From: Petunia secreta
Lineage: Eukaryota; Streptophyta; Magnoliopsida; Solanales; Solanaceae
DNA length: 64,000 nucleotides
NCBI GenBank assembly: GCA_029990175.1
Contig: JARKIP010000042.1
Coordinates: 4,340,001-4,404,000 of the forward strand
Direction of reading: 5' to 3'
Shown here: in pieces, positions 10,851 to 20,550 of the stretch
How positions within the stretch are numbered: the first letter of the stretch is position 1
How the letters are laid out: every line of letters starts with the position of its first letter
Program-made: the position numbers and the translations under genes
The notes under the pieces: model-generated
Database searches by the model: none
What the model was told of the DNA's origin: nothing
What the model saw: only the letters and a program-made list of their open reading frames with translations

Positions 10851-11348
10851 TTCTCCCACGCATGCCTGAAGGAGGTATTAGCTTGGCTGAAAGTTGGAGT
10901 CCAGCATACAGGAATTAAGGCGCAGAATATCCAGAGCTATACAGGGCAAACAATGCAGAGAAGCTGCCTTAGGAATTCTTGCAGCGCTAGTCTATTATAT
11001 ATGGAAGGCAAGAGATGAGTCATTATAGAATTGCAAGGTGCCTCACCCATGCACAATATATAAAATGATCAAACATGAATGTAAAGGTAGGTTGTATGCG
11101 ACAGAGCAAAGGAGGAAAACCCATAGAGAAAAGAGATGGCTGGAGAAGCTATACAGAGAACACGCACACATAGATAGATGAATTGAGTAGCATAGCATAA
11201 CCTTGGTCTATCCTTACTTTATTTAGGCTGATTTTGGTTGTATAGATTTTGTTTTGACTTGCTAGACAAAACTGCCCAGGAAGTATAGAAAAATGTAATG
11301 TTGGTGGTGATTAATAAGATTTTTTCTTTTCATCAAAAAAAAAAAAAA
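10851..11348 (+). mobile_element. LINE 3' end with poly(A)
   Basis: The region reads in broken frames like the end of a plant LINE RT-associated zinc domain (LVGVQHTGI-like, then SCLRNSCSASLLYMEGKR) and ends in an A-run at 11335-11348. Coding homology is weak. It is distinct from the LINE at 7783-9270, and the hAT-like element may have landed inside it. Confidence 0.5.
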
Positions 11349-11542
11349 TATATCATTGTAATTTTGCACCACGTGTTGATTTAGTATGAGAACTAAACAG
11401 GCCAGCATGCATAAGAGCATGCAGCAATAGGATACTGTTGATTTGGCCAAATTTTACTTTACAAGGATTTGGTATATACCTTATATAAACAGCATTGTTA
11501 CACAGTTGTTACGGTAAAGATCTAGCTAGCTACTACCATATA
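11349..11542. other. AT-rich interval, no feature seen
   Basis: Between the LINE poly(A) and the MITE. No ORF, repeat or RNA gene was recognised. Confidence 0.5.
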
Positions 11543-11801
11543 CTTCCTCTGTCTTATATTGTTTGTCATAGTTACTGTTTCGAGAGTCAAACATTTTAAA
11601 TTTGACCGTAGATTAGAATATAAAATCTTTAACTTTTCTTTAATAAAATTTACATATTTGAAAACTATATGAAAAGTACTATAAGTTATGATAAATTACA
11701 ACTCAAAATATTTAAAAGATATATGTAAAGATTACGGTTAAAGATAAACTCATTTGACTCTCGAAATCTGAACTACGACAAACAAAATGGGACGGAGGGA
11801 G
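11543..11801. mobile_element. Stowaway-type (Tc1/mariner) MITE
   Basis: Inverted ends CTTCCTCTGTCTTATATTG and CAAACAAAATGGGACGGAG are flanked by TA on both sides (11541-11542 and 11802-11803), as for Stowaway elements. It is 259 bp and non-coding. It lies about 75 bp beyond the inferred original stop of the bHLH gene. It shares end sequences with the MITE at 14444-14661. Confidence 0.85.
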
Positions 11802-11876
11802 TATTAAAGAAGGAAATTATTTACTACAGAAGTTTAATACTTATTGTACATAACTAAACGATAGGAAATAAACATA

Positions 11877-11973
11877 CTACTGGTCGAAGCTTCGTAGGAG
11901 AGCAGCTTTTAATCCATCTTCAGTTTTCAATCCTTGAGGAACTCTAACGACTATATCCTGAAGTACAATGTTG
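11877..11973 (-). pseudogene. Out-of-frame remainder of the bHLH C-terminus
   Basis: Shifted by one base relative to exon 2, this reads SNNIVLQDIVVRVPQG and on to RSFDQ and a TAG at 11879-11877. It resembles the last strand and helix of the ACT-like domain in bHLH14-type proteins, so it was once coding. Confidence 0.65.
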
Positions 11974-13950
11974 TTAGACATTTGAGATGCTGGCATGGTG
12001 TACATACAGTTCAAGATCTTGAAGTGCACGCATCAATCTTGTTGATACATTATTCATATTTTCTGATTGAACCCTTATCATGGCATCTTCTGGACCCATA
12101 ATCTTCACTTCAATTTCCAGGGTTTGTTTCTTAATTGGTCGAAATAATGTTGGTGAAGAATTGGTAGTACTTTGATTGTCAACAGATTCCGCATTGCTAT
12201 GCAGTTTTGACTCCAATTGATCTACCTTGGCTTTCAATTCATTGATATATGCCACAGCGTCTGATAGTAATGAGGCTTTGTCCATTCTTGTAACGTGCGG
12301 AACCACCGAGCGCAATGCGTAGAATCGGTGGTTAAGTTTATCCCTTCTCTGCCTCTCCGCCTCGACGTGGTTCAATGACTTGTCGCAACCTTCTCTAGTC
12401 ACTCTGCCCCTTTTCTTCGAGGCCCTTATCTGTGACGAGAATTCAAAATCTAAAATCAGCAGGTTCAAAATGAATATCAATCTTTCGTTTCTCAAAAGCA
12501 CGCTATAGCATGAAAGAAAGTTTCCGCCTGGCTTAATACGGCATTGAAAGGGGGTTTGATTTTTGAACTTTCTATATATAGAAACGAAAATCATTCTATT
12601 AGATCGAGTAAGTACATTCAATCTAATAAGTACCTTGTGTTAGGTGGATCTATTGATCGGTCATGTCATATAGGTCCGAGTTGGACATCCAATTGCAATT
12701 TATAAATCACAGGCTGAAACAGGTGAAATCAAAGGGCATTACTTGGACCTTGTGGTTCCACCAATTAAGAAGTAGCATTCAACAATTGATGTTCCCAAAC
12801 CAGTTGAGCAAAAACACAGCAAAAGAGAAAAAATCCATACAGATTTGTTATATAATTCTCTGTGGTGGGGTTTGTAGTAAGGATTAAATTATTCAATTTT
12901 TTGGTGTAGTTTGAACATTTAACTCTTTAATATTCCAAATAAAGTTTAACTAATATATATTATAGGGGTAAAGAAAATTTTTATGCTATCAAATCATCCG
13001 TAATTATAAGTGTGCTTCCGCAAAAGTGATTGTGCTCCCTTAAAAAGTGATTGTTATCTTGAAAAAAAGGCACACTAGCTAGTAACAATAAATATGACAT
13101 GAGATTGTAAAATTGTTTTATAGCGAACGTATATATAATTTAAACGTGCCAAGTAAAATATATTCCGCTACTTAGATACTACTCTAGTTCAATTGTTAAT
13201 GATTCAAAATATATTAGAAGATGTATGGTCAAAACTAACTTTTGATGCAGCTCTGCTTTTCTGCACAGGATGGTCCAATAATATACAATCTGAATCCGAC
13301 TGCTCGGCATCTGGGAATGAAACAGGGTCACTTGTAGCTACCTCTTCGTATTTCTTTTGCCTTGGTTCCTCCTTTTTGCTACTGTTATTCTCAAAATTTT
13401 GACCATCTTCTTGTAAGCCGTTGACAAACTGAACAGGACCACCTTCATGATGATCTGAAGAGAATAAAGACTTGGCTTGTTGAACCAAGCTCCAGTTTTC
13501 TTTGATTATATCAACTGAGCCAAGTTCAAGAACTCCATTTGAAGTTGGAATACAGACCAAAGTTTTAACTCCATGAACATGAGCTTCTTTAGCCCTTTTA
13601 CAGCTAAAAAACAGAAGCTGTTGAGGCCCTGTTAGCCAAACAAAAGAACCAGTACTAAAAGCTTTTCCTAGAACTCCCTCATCAACAGAAAAAGAGTGAA
13701 CAAGTGACATAACATAAAACCATTCAACGTCTTTATTTGTCCCATGGAAATGACCATCATCCCAAGATAAGAAGAGGCGTCCATCATCATCATTAGACGT
13801 TTGCCAGAAAATGCCGTAGGTCCACGAATCTGTTTGATTCTTGAGAATATATTGAAGCTTCTGTTGAAGGATTGAAGGCTGGTTGTTTCCTTGAGAAAAT
13901 AAGGCCGGGATGGAAAGAAAGGATGATGAGGAAAAGATTAGTTCATCCAT
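11974..13950 (-). CDS. bHLH-MYC_N transcription factor, bHLH14-like, two exons, C-terminal frameshift
   Basis: Exon 1 is 13950-13240 (237 codons, ATG at 13950). Exon 2 is 12429-11974. They are separated by an 810-bp intron with donor GTTAGT and acceptor TCACAG, phase 0. The product is about 388 aa. Residues of about 27-165 form the bHLH-MYC_N domain that binds JAZ and MED25 partners in the family. The basic region has the G-box-reading H258, E262 and R266, followed by the helix-loop-helix to about residue 310, then an ACT-like C-terminal region (LEIEVKIMGPEDAMIRVQ). Subgroup IIId/IIIe proteins act in the nucleus in jasmonate responses; bHLH14 and its relatives mostly repress. The frame hits TAA at 11976-11974, but the sequence beyond, read one base shifted, continues the family's end (LQDIVVRVPQG) to a stop at 11879-11877. 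A one-base insertion probably trimmed about 35 residues. Whether it still functions is open. Confidence 0.82.
12430..13239 (-). other. Intron of the bHLH gene
   Basis: Bounded by GTTAGT (13239 side) and a pyrimidine-poor CACAG acceptor (12430 side). It is AT-rich. No transposon ends or further exon were recognised in it. Inferred from protein continuity, not from transcripts. Confidence 0.65.
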
Positions 13951-14032
13951 ATTTGGTAATTTTGTTTGAAATATGATGATGTTACCGGAAAGGAGAGATG
14001 AACAGTGTAAGGAGGACTATGAAACAGAATGA

Positions 14033-14038
14033 TATATA
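14033..14038 (-). promoter_or_regulatory. Candidate TATA box of the bHLH gene
   Basis: TCTATATATC on the minus strand lies about 83 bp before the ATG, which would give a 5' UTR of about 50 nt. The Stowaway MITE at 14174-14423 sits about 140 bp further upstream. Confidence 0.5.
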
Positions 14039-14173
14039 GAGGTGCATGTTATTTATTGCATGTCTATGTTATCAAAATGGAACTCATGTATTACACTATA
14101 CTACTTTTTCAATTTTTGTGGCAAAGGATTGAACAGATGCGAAATTTAAGAAAAATAAGAAACTTTTGAAATA

Positions 14174-14423
14174 CTCCCTCCATCCCAAATTAGTTGTCGC
14201 TTTTAGTTTCTTCACGCCCATTAAGAAAATCATTAAATATAGTGTGTATTTTACTATGTTACCCCTTTTTAATGTTTGACTATTAAATTTTGTTGAGAAT
14301 TTTTTAATTATTAAGGGTATAGTTGGAAAAGACTAACAATTTTTGTCTTGAAATCCTAAAGTGTCAACTAATTTGGGACACACCATTTTTCCTAAAGCGA
14401 CAACTAATTTGGGACGGAGGGAG
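14174..14423. mobile_element. Stowaway-type MITE upstream of the bHLH gene
   Basis: Ends CTCCCTCCATCCCAAATTAG and CTAATTTGGGACGGAGGGAG are inverted and flanked by TA (14172-14173, 14424-14425). It is 250 bp. The 3' part of the inverted repeat occurs twice in tandem (14365-14385 and 14401-14423). Confidence 0.88.
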
Positions 14424-14443
14424 TATATTGTCATAAAATATTA

Positions 14444-14661
14444 CTCCCTCTGTCCTATTTTGTTTGTCATACTTTCGTCTGTCCCAAAAAGATTGTCATA
14501 TTTCTAAATTTGGTAATGATTCAACTCTAAAGTTACTTGACTCATTTATAGCCACACAAATGTCCATGACTTATTTTAGACCACAAATTTCAAAAATCTT
14601 CCTTACTGTATTAAACTTTATGCCAAGTCAAACTACGACAAACAAATTGGGACGGAGGGAG
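14444..14661. mobile_element. Second Stowaway-type MITE upstream of the bHLH gene
   Basis: Ends CTCCCTCTGTCCTATTTTG and CAAATTGGGACGGAGGGAG are inverted with TA duplications (14442-14443, 14662-14663). It is 218 bp. It belongs to the same subfamily as 11543-11801 and lies only 20 bp from the previous MITE. Confidence 0.88.
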
Positions 14662-14715
14662 TATATACTCTGTATATTTTAGTTCATGTAACATAGTTCC
14701 ACTAGAAATAGAGAG

Positions 14716-14852
14716 ATATTGTCTCAAATGATCACTTGACTTTGAGTAATTAGTTACTATAAAAAATTTGTGGTTCAAAAATCATCTAAATTAATGCATT
14801 TGACTAAAATAGTTATTTCCACCAGTTTTGATATTTCCCAATCACTAATCGT
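14716..14852 (+). repeat. Left arm of a degenerate inverted-repeat pair
   Basis: Contains TCAAATGATCACTTGACTTT, TTTGTGGTTCAAAAAT and GTTTTGATATTTCCCA, all matched in reverse complement at 16730-16870. The pair may be the termini of an older element of about 2.2 kb or two opposed copies of one repeat. Confidence 0.6.
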
Positions 14853-15119
14853 GAAAAAATACTAAATTCAAATCCTAAATAATTTATGGCTCATGCCTAA
14901 TACAAACCCTACACGTAATGCTGTTACATCCATCCCCCAGAGGACAAGGTAGTCTTGATAGAGATTTCTCTACTTGAAAAATCCACCCATTCAAGTCTTC
15001 AAGTGAATAATTTGAAAAATGAAATTATTTACAGAGTGAAAAACCCTAAGAGTAAAATTAGAGAGAAAACCTTTCTTTTTTATTAAAAAATGACATCTCT
15101 TATAGAGTGAACCAATAAT

Positions 15120-15501
15120 AGTGTGTTAGGTGTCCTCTCTACCTGAAACATGATGAAAGTGTGGAACATCTCTTTTTCCAATGCAGGTTTGCTGCAAGCA
15201 TATGGTGCAAACTATTACAGTGGCAAAGCGTAACCAGGCAGATCCTAGGATGGAGTCAGGAGATGGAGTGGGCAATGGTGAACTATAGAGGGAACAATGG
15301 AAGGGCCCAAGTGTATAAAATGAGCTTAGTTGCTTATGTGTACTTTGTATGGTAGGAGAGAAACATGAGAATCTTTCAGAAGACTCACATAGAAGTTGAA
15401 GCTATAACAACACAGATCATCCAAGAGGTGATGTGCAGGGGCTACTGTTGCATGAAGCTAACTAGTACAATGAATGTTTTGAACTGCTATCCTTTTTTCT
15501 A
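15120..15501 (+). mobile_element. LINE fragment (RT-associated zinc domain)
   Basis: Reads ESVEHLFFQCRFAASIWCKL and on through SLVAYVYFVW, then stop, then RNMRIFQKT in frame. The C-H-C pattern with 'HLFF.C..A..IW' is the zf-RVT signature of plant LINE ORF2. The fragment is cut at 15510 by the Mutator-like element. Confidence 0.72.
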
Positions 15502-15510
15502 GATAAAGTT

Positions 15511-16480
15511 GAATTCGCTACTGAAACGGGCTATTTTTTTAGTCCAGCAACAAAAATAGGTTGCTCAACTAAAAAGTAACAAAAATGGGTATATCGGTAT
15601 TTGAAGTGCCGATTTACATCATTTGATAGCCGGAGCAGTTGAAAAAAACTAACGGAACATATTTCTAAACAAGTCGGCATTTATTACGCCGACTTATTTT
15701 TTTTTTTTATAGAAATACACATATCGGTACAATTATTGCCGACTTACAGCTTTAATTGTACACCCCACCAGATTAAAAATTTTCACTTCAAACTCTCTGG
15801 TACAACTCATTTAGGTCTTCTGCAAATGATTAATGTAAAAGTTAAATGACTCAACAAGTCAGATATTTTTTTAACTAATATCAGTCTAAGGATAATTTAC
15901 ATGTTACAAATAGTAAGCAAAATCCTTTATTTTGCACCGTTAAAAGTTATATGCTGGTTTCCATTCAATTTGGTTATGAACAATATTTTGGTTTTAATGT
16001 ACTACTTACATTATTATTTTAGTAATTTCAGTGCTTTGATATTTCCCAGCCCCTAGTTATGTTTAGATTATCATCCTCATTGTTATCATTATCCTACTTG
16101 TCCGCTAACTAGTCTTCTTAAGGTTAGTAGTGGCACTAGATGCCACAATGCATTTTTCGTGAATGAATATCTGGTGCTCTTTGGTTGTTTGGTAGTTATG
16201 AATGGAATTGGAATGCACATGCTGTACTTAACATGAAGCAATGGTAGGGTGTAAAACTAAAAGAATTTGAAGTGAAAACTTTTAATCTGCAAACAAGTCG
16301 GCATTTATTCTCCCGACTTTGTTTAAATATATGTTCCATTAGTCTGTTCAATTGCTATAATTATCAAATGTAATAAGTTGGCACTTTTAATGCTGATATA
16401 CTTATTTTTGTTACTTTATAGTTGAGCAACTCATTTCTGTTGCTCAACTAAAAAAAATAGTCCATTTTGGCGCCGAATCC
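15511..16480. mobile_element. Non-autonomous Mutator-like element with long TIRs
   Basis: The ends GAATTCGCTACTGAAACGGG and the reverse complement of TTTTGGCGCCGAATCC pair, and similarity extends roughly 250 bp inward: 'agtaacaaaaat', 'gtatatcggtatt' and 'aagtcggcatttatt' all recur inverted. The flanks are GATAAAGTT (15502-15510) and GATAAAATT (16481-16489), a 9-bp duplication with one mismatch, which is typical of Mutator-like elements. The 970-bp interior encodes no transposase, so it would depend on an autonomous partner. Confidence 0.85.
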
Positions 16481-16489
16481 GATAAAATT

Positions 16490-16724
16490 TAATAGTTAGT
16501 TTAAAGGTAGAGGAGGTAGAGGCTAAGTCAAAATGAAGGAATGTAACAATTGGTTGGTTTACAACTTGTTTTGTAATAATTTGGTAATAAATAAAATATT
16601 TATTTACTAAATAAAATAGTGGGCCAGGTTAAGGTTGGCTTGTAGTTATATTCGGTGTAGTTCCTAAATGATTTAGGATTTGAAGTTAGTATTTTGAAAA
16701 AAAAAAAAAATCCCGACATATTTC
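16490..16724. other. Non-coding interval with A-run
   Basis: AT-rich. A run of A at about 16694-16708 could be the poly(A) of the LINE fragment split by the Mutator-like element, but coding similarity is absent here. Confidence 0.35.
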
Positions 16725-16729
16725 AGTAT

Positions 16730-16870
16730 CTGGGAAATACCAAAACCAATGGAGGAGATTGGTTGACCCAATTGCATAAAGACAAATTTTGAACCACAAA
16801 TGTAAGAAAAATGAATTTCAAGGCCAATTATCCAAAGTTGAGTGATCATTTGAACTATCAACTCCTGAAA
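16730..16870 (-). repeat. Right arm of the degenerate inverted-repeat pair
   Basis: The reverse complement carries TCAAATGATCACTCAACTTT, ATTTGTGGTTCAAAAT and GGTTTTGGTATTTCCCA, matching 14716-14852 with substitutions and small indels. Confidence 0.6.
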
Positions 16871-17232
16871 ATGAATTTTCAAATTTGTGTTGTTAAACAT
16901 GGCATATAATGCCATCAAATTTGTATTATGATAATAAAAAAAGATTATTAACGATAAAATGGAAGGCTCATGTTAAATTTACTACAAGTACAGAAATGCG
17001 TCATTCATTTTAGAAGAGACTAAAATGAAAGTTTAAATTAAAGTGTTTGTAATTTTTAATAAGTATTTTTTTTGGGAGCGAACAACAAATAAAATATATA
17101 GTTGGAATATATAGAGTAAAATTCTTTTATTTACTAGTAATATAGTTGAATCTGTTATAGATCATCACTTATTACGATTAAATTATCCAATTGTTTAATA
17201 ATAATATTTGTGGTTTAAAATAAACCATAGAT
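16871..17232. other. AT-rich interval, nothing recognised
   Basis: No ORF of note, no inverted repeats and no RNA gene seen. Confidence 0.5.
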
Positions 17233-17402
17233 ATTGTTGCACTTGGGACCTTAGCTAGACACTAGGGGAGGGGTGAATAGTGTCTTTCCCGATTTTTGAT
17301 CACGTAAAAACTTGCTCACAAGTTGAACTTTCCACAAAGAACCAGGTTATCGAAGAGGTTCAACACAAAACCTATACGAAAGAAACTTGTAGAATTTAAA
17401 CA
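17233..17402 (-). other. Flank resembling a copia LTR end and leader (minus strand)
   Basis: On the minus strand this holds ATTCACCCCTCCCC followed by a sequence ending CAACA, like the end region of copia LTRs (compare 7770-7785). It continues at 63902-64000 beyond the nested stack. The final AAACA (17398-17402) is the target duplication of the 17403-63896 element. Confidence 0.35.
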
Positions 17403-17884
17403 TGTTTAGGCTTAAATTTGGTCATTTAGGTAAAACATTAAATTTATTAGAGCGTCACATGCAATACACTAAATACGCAGGAAAAGTAAGTAAAACTGAG
17501 AGAAAAGTAACAGACAAAAAAGTAAAGAGTTTTATTCCTTGAGAATAGCTGGATCCTATGTGAATCGCTTGATGTACAATATAATGTAAGGAAGGGTATT
17601 TATAGTGGAGATTTATCCAGTCCTAATTATGGTAAAATACAAAGACTAATAAGGCCATGGGCCTGTAAACTCAAGGCGGTGGTATATACGAAACCCTAAC
17701 TAGGAGACTGTAAACCTTAAGGCGGCGGGACGTATACCTTGCGTGCTATGCTTCCGCCGGTTGAGCGGCCGTGGCTTGAGGAGAGGCATGTATCCTCTGT
17801 GTCCGGTGACTTGTAAGCTAAGTCTAGCATAGCCAGCTGGACTCGTATCCCCGTAGTCATAGATAGTGTATTTTTATCCACACA
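17403..17884 (-). repeat. 3' LTR of the Tat-like element
   Basis: On the plus strand it starts TGTTTAGG and ends CCACACA. It matches 63413-63896 along its length, including 'ggcctgtaaactcaaggcgg' and 'tgagcggccgtggcttgagg', with scattered substitutions. Confidence 0.9.
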
Positions 17885-18304
17885 GTCAGTCCACCACTTG
17901 CTGAATGCTGTTATAAGCAGTCAGGAAGTGAAAGAGACGTGATAGAAGACGTAGAGATGCGTCTGCGCCTGATACTCGTCCCCTGTCTCTTCGCATGTAT
18001 CGTATTGAATGCAAGTACTGAAGTACGATGACGTGTAACTCTGTCATTGCGAGAGTTTTTGTTTGCGTCTTTCCAATGCTCCAACCGCTCTGTCATATCC
18101 CATAATTATTGGGATGTATCACGTAAGCAATAATGATCACGATCTTACATCTTCAGAATGATCAGCTTTCCATCTAAGACTCCTTCTCGGCATATATAAA
18201 TTCACCGTAATTATAGAGCCTTTCATTCATCTTCAAATTCTTTTTAAAAAATTTCTTTAAAAAGAAACCTCCTTTTAACCTTATCAAAATACTCCTTCCT
18301 CGAT
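17885..18304 (+). promoter_or_regulatory. Promoter and leader region of the antisense gene
   Basis: This internal segment lies between the 3' LTR and the plus-strand ATG at 18305. TATATAAA is at 18193-18200, about 105 bp before the ATG, followed by a pyrimidine/A-rich leader. On the minus strand the part touching the LTR reads GCAAGTGGTGGACTGAC, the likely plus-strand primer site of the element. Confidence 0.5.
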
Positions 18305-19147
18305 ATGTTTCAAGAAGCAAACTTCCTCCCCAGAAATTTCAGAGTTCTTGACTATCTACCTCCAGTCTTGAACTTTAAAGATTATGGCCGAATGCCGGGC
18401 CAAACAACCGAACAAGAAGGTGAAAGTAGCAACCTCTTTATTGAGTTCTACCTATCTGTTATTGTGGGGGATTATATAACTCGCATCAAGCTTGATTGTA
18501 AATGGCCTGACATCATAGACATTATCGTTCCCACTCTTGAAGAAAGAATTTCCACCCATCCTGCTGGTTATTCGATGGTTCACACATACCCTTTTACTCT
18601 GTATCTCAACGAACGTGTTCTTTCGATTGTTGAAGAAATATTCCACAAGTACAATATCTGCTTAGGCTAGATCGGACCCTTTGTCTGGCATTTAGTGGTC
18701 GTATTGGATCACCTAGCCAGCCATGCCAAACTAAAATTTTCCTTTTGGCACCTCCATGCTTTCTACTCCCCCCTTCCAGAAAGCGGGTATACCGATTCTT
18801 ATCAAGAGAGGAAGAAAAGTCATTAGTCTCCAATAACGAAGATTCTAAAGATCGTGGCTGGATATACCGATATGTGGCACGAACCCCATATATAGTGTCG
18901 TCCGTTCCCTTTCCACAAATCTTCAACAGGAAGCATAAGTTGATGCATTCCCATTTTTTGTGTATTTTATGTCTGTTATTTTCCTAAACTGACTTTTCGT
19001 TCTTCTCAGTGAATTTTGTGACTACCCTTTTGCTCACCCATGATGACCTAAACATGTGGGTTACTGCGATCTTTGCGAGAAACCCTGCTAGCACAATGAC
19101 TTTCACGGCCTTGGCTGGAATGAACGGTTGGCGGGCAAAATATCACG

Positions 19148-19221
19148 GTAAGTCGCTTCTCTTGAATATTTCCTTGATTTCACAATTCAAGGATTACGCC
19201 CAACACCCCATTCTGCTCTAG
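19148..19221 (+). other. GT-AG intron in the antisense gene
   Basis: GTAAGT at 19148 and TCTGCTCTAG ending at 19221; 74 bp with a pyrimidine-rich end. It is oriented with the plus strand, opposite to the element's own genome strand. Confidence 0.7.
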
Positions 19222-19943
19222 GTGTCTCCCGTCGCCCAATGCCTGATTTGAAAGAGATCTGGATTGCTGCTCCAAATGTTGCCCCTCTTCCTGATGTGCA
19301 AGCATGTTACGGTAGGGTCTTCGAGAGAGCTAGCACTCCCGTTCTTTGAAGAGAAAGAGGCCTACCAGAGTTGACAACTTGGTGGTCGTCAATGAGCTCT
19401 TGGTAATCTCTGATGGTGAGGGAGAAGTCTCCCAAGTGCCCGAGCCTGAAGCTGATGCAGCTCCTTCTGCTGTTGTATCTCCTTAGTCCGGTCCATCTAT
19501 GTGAAAGAGTAGACACCTGATTGATGAAAATTCTGAGGTGGAGGAAGACGCGGATGAGGAGATGAGGTCGTGCTGCCATCTGTTCCCCTCGATCCCCTAT
19601 GGTCAAGTTGGTTCTTCTGTTCATTTCTTCTACTGATGTAATTTCTTTGCACGTTCCATGGATGATTATCCATCGAGCACTTGCAGAAACTGCTACACTG
19701 AATTCTTTCTCCGAGCCGACTAGCTCTCCTCAGTATCACCCTGGCAAAGAAGTGGTCATAATACTGCTCCCGTTGTCGAGCCCTTGAGCGAACCTCGTGA
19801 AGTTTTTATCCCTATTGCTGCGGGAATGAACCTGTTTGAGAGCCCGGGCGTTGTGACCGACTTTATTGCCGATGATCGTTCGCTACCTTGCCAACTACAG
19901 TCACTAGAAGCTGCTTGAGGTTGCCTTAGGATGTTCTCTCCAG

Positions 19944-20026
19944 GTAAACTGGCCTCACTCATGTGTAACGTTATGAATTGAATTTTCGCCTTACTCCTTT
20001 TGATCGTCACTTTTGACGTCCATTCA
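19944..20026 (+). other. GT-AG intron in the antisense gene
   Basis: GTAAAC at 19944 and CGTCCATTCAG ending at 20026; 83 bp, plus strand. Coiled-coil coding follows. Confidence 0.6.
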
Positions 20027-20550
20027 GGGGTTGATGGTTTTTCACGAAATCCTTCACCGAGCAAAATGATGCTTTGCAGGGACAGGTCGCCAGATTACAG
20101 CCCTTTGTAGAAAAGGTGGAACAGCTGAAAGGAGAACTCCTAACACGCGCAAAGCTTACCATATAGAACAAATGAAGAACAATAATCTGAATGCCGCAAT
20201 GAGAAATGAGGCCCGTAAGCTTAAACAGGTTGTGGAGACTCTCCAGTCCTTCCTCCAGGAAGCCAAACTCACTGGGCAAGTAGATTTTGCCAATTTGACC
20301 CGCTTGGAGGCAGTTGAGGAAGGCTTACGACAAAGGTTGTCTTCGGTGGAAGAGCGAGTTAAGGCTGCTGAGAAAGATGTTTCTGATGCTAAGGGCCTTT
20401 CTACATTCCTCCAGGATGAAAATAATAAGCTGCAGGCCAAAGTGGCATCCTCAGGGAAAACCTGTGATTCCGGCCGAACGGAGGAGAGGATGAATGCACT
20501 AAACACACGGGCATGTGGCCGAGGCAGACCATGCGAATCATGCGGCTGCA

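Larger units (their letters stand above)
18305..20550 (+). pseudogene. Antisense gene of the Tat-like element: gypsy-type 'putative transposase' domain plus coiled coil, spliced
   Basis: The ATG at 18305 opens a frame to a TAG at 18668-18670; the domain resumes in other frames. It contains STHPAGYSMVHTYPFTLY, GPFVWHLVVVLDHLASHAK and EDSKDRGWIYRYVART, the pattern of the plant 'Transposase (putative), gypsy type' family (PF04195-like). Clear GT-AG introns lie at 19148-19221 (GTAAGT...CTCTAG) and 19944-20026 (GTAAAC...ATTCAG). An earlier acceptor at 19008-19009 (TTCTCAG) suggests a first intron with a decayed donor. The distal part is a coiled coil (LEAVEEGLRQRLSSVEERVK at about 20305-20364). 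Athila cuts it at 20550 and it continues at 60328. Stops and frame breaks make it a pseudogene here. No biochemical role is established for this family. Confidence 0.72.

Noticed and set aside
10570..10918. ORFs of 96-97 aa on both strands in the hAT-like element
   Set aside because: Low-complexity products of the G-rich ends; no domain.
12663..12887. 74-aa plus-strand ORF inside the bHLH intron
   Set aside because: No family likeness, AT-rich, and within an intron on the other strand.
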